This document shows, piece by piece, positions 31,429 to 31,483 of a stretch of 31,483 nucleotides of DNA (positions are counted from its first letter, which is position 1; each line of letters starts with the position of its first letter). Origin of the DNA: Candidatus Saccharimonadota bacterium (GTDB lineage: Bacteria; Patescibacteriota; Saccharimonadia; Saccharimonadales; Saccharimonadaceae); assembly GCA_900555675.1 (NCBI GenBank), contig UNSN01000006.1, forward strand, positions 1 through 31,483, read 5' to 3'. The notes under the pieces were generated by a model that was not told where the DNA came from, ran no database searches, and was given only the letters and a program-made list of their open reading frames with translations. The position numbers and the translations under genes were made by a program.

Positions 31429-31483
31429 GGCGCGTTGGCGGAGCGGTTACGCAGAGGTCTGCAAAACCTTTTAGACGAGTTCG
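31429..31483 (+). tRNA. tRNA-Cys (anticodon GCA), truncated at window end
   Basis: Starts with acceptor strand GGCGCGT, then TG and a D arm with GCGGAGCGG. The anticodon stem GAGGT/ACCTT encloses loop CTGCAAA (anticodon GCA). The sequence stops in the T loop (TTCG) at the window edge, so the 3' acceptor strand cannot be checked. Confidence 0.88.

Overview
The window looks like chromosome from a member of Candidatus Saccharibacteria (TM7; Patescibacteria/CPR). This assignment is inferred from gene content and style, not from a search. The supports are a compact layout with ATGA-type overlaps, an FtsA-like gene paired with a membrane protein carrying a baseplate-J-like region, a LysM-CHAP hydrolase, a short AlaRS, several small proteins of unknown function, and moderate-to-low GC. 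TGA is used as a normal stop (tatD, iscS, mnmA, sbcB), so the UGA=Gly code of Gracilibacteria/SR1 does not apply.

Layout. 1-5246 (+): 3' end of metG, tatD, two small unknowns, then iscS-ydcF-mnmA, where IscS and MnmA form a sulfur relay for tRNA 2-thiouridine. 5243-7627: rpsP with its own promoter and terminator, then alaS. 7639-12038: an operon of ftsA-like, a baseplate-J-like membrane protein, ruvX and mltG, concerned with envelope and division. 12039-13461: a 190-nt leader with promoter, operator-like repeat, mini-ORF and possible pseudoknot in front of a membrane-anchored LysM-CHAP hydrolase, ending in a strong terminator. 13461-17671: obgE, sbcB, and a secreted BNR/Asp-box repeat protein ending in an LAETG sorting-like signal. 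17612-18034 (-): a small membrane protein. 18105-20933 (+): uvrA. 20936-23542 (-): dedA and an ABC exporter. 23560-24911 (+): fur, trxA and a uracil-DNA glycosylase-like gene behind a palindromic operator. 24912-27162 is accessory in character: an HD-domain gene broken by two in-frame stops, a candidate ADP-ribosyltransferase-fold protein, and a DUF488 protein. 27171-31248 (+): uvrC, then a small membrane protein, secG and a peptide-type ABC substrate-binding protein. The window ends with tRNA-Leu(GAG) and a truncated tRNA-Cys(GCA).

The strongest overall pattern is in the promoters. At many transcription-unit heads a TATAAT-like -10 box, often an extended TGnTATAAT, ends only 6-7 nt before the start codon (iscS, alaS, obgE, sbcB, dedA, fur, the HD gene, DUF488, the holin-like gene, the 128-aa membrane protein). 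This predicts leaderless mRNAs. Genes inside operons, and the few units with real leaders (rpsP, the BNR protein, the ABC exporter), carry Shine-Dalgarno sequences instead. The rule moves several start codons from the longest-ORF choice.

The most promising leads are the candidate ADP-ribosyltransferase (25771-26790), the structured leader with mini-ORF upstream of the LysM-CHAP gene, the LAETG surface protein and the leaderless promoter rule. No CRISPR array, insertion sequence, integrase or rRNA was seen. No gene-free stretch exceeds 300 bases.
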